Below the pieces are notes generated by a model. It made no database searches. It worked only from the letters and a program-made list of their open reading frames with translations, and was not told where the DNA came from. The translations under genes were made by a program, and so were the position numbers. From Methanomethylovorans sp. (GTDB lineage: Archaea; Halobacteriota; Methanosarcinia; Methanosarcinales; Methanosarcinaceae): a stretch of DNA of 5,936 nucleotides. Shown here piece after piece: positions 5,842-5,936 of the stretch (its first letter is position 1; every line of letters starts with the position of its first letter). The stretch is from contig JAHFZE010000261.1 in the NCBI GenBank assembly GCA_020854785.1, positions 1 through 5,936 of the forward strand. Direction: 5' to 3'.

Positions 5842-5936
5842 ATGAGCAAGATGACCCCTGCCATGCAACAGTACTATACAGCAAAGAAAGAGTATAGCGA
5901 TGCCCTGATCTTTTTCAGGATGGGGGATTTTTACGA
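5842..5936 (+). CDS. mutS: DNA mismatch repair protein MutS, N-terminal fragment cut by the window edge
   Basis: The first 31 codons plus two bases are present, reading [20 protein letters not shown] and then [11 protein letters not shown]. The TPAMQQYY...[10 protein letters not shown] pattern is the start of MutS domain I. It includes the F-x-x-x-G-D-F-Y region that precedes the Phe-x-Glu mismatch-reading loop, which would lie just past the end. MutS dimers recognise mispairs and recruit MutL. In methanogens MutS is thought to have come from bacteria by transfer. The ATG at 5842 is chosen because it begins the recognisable sequence; ATGs at 5851 and 5863 are alternatives. No SD is seen upstream, and a weak AAAAATAG (about 5809-5816) is the only TATA-like stretch at promoter distance. 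Confidence 0.9.
   Translation, partial: MSKMTPAMQQYYTAKKEYSDALIFFRMGDFY

Overview
The window looks like chromosome from a methanogenic euryarchaeon, most likely of the Methanosarcinaceae (Methanolobus, Methanococcoides or Methanosarcina type). Four things point this way: an archaeal-type HMG-CoA synthase, SCP2-like thiolase and DUF35 cluster; TATA-box style AT-rich promoters; Shine-Dalgarno sequences complementary to the archaeal 16S tail (GGTGATC); and a MutS start of the kind found in mesophilic methanogens. The genus is inferred, not demonstrated.

Left part (1-3417, minus strand): a compact four-gene operon, read right to left. It starts with an XRE-type helix-turn-helix regulator (3417-2677), followed by HMG-CoA synthase (2646-1597), acetoacetyl-CoA thiolase (1586-414) and a DUF35 zinc-ribbon/OB-fold protein (408-19). 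The last three are the known components of the archaeal thiolase/HMG-CoA synthase channelling complex, which makes HMG-CoA for the mevalonate route to archaeal isoprenoid lipids. The stop codons of HMG-CoA synthase and thiolase lie inside the ribosome binding sites of the next genes, so translation is probably coupled.

Middle (3418-3546): a 129-base AT-rich divergent promoter region. It has a TATA-like box for each direction and a CAATC-GTT-GATTG inverted repeat just upstream of the regulator's TATA box, a possible operator.

Right part (3547-5936, plus strand): a stand-alone Cas4-like protein that keeps the four-cysteine iron-sulphur signature but seems to lack the usual nuclease acids; a 428-residue coiled-coil protein of unknown function; a hairpin and pyrimidine-rich intergenic stretch; and the first 31 codons of mutS, cut by the window edge. 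No CRISPR array, other cas genes, RNA genes, insertion sequences or phage genes are visible. The main points for a second look are the regulator-led mevalonate operon with its candidate operator, the apparently degenerate solo Cas4-like protein, and a contrast between SD-led operon genes and apparently leaderless first genes.
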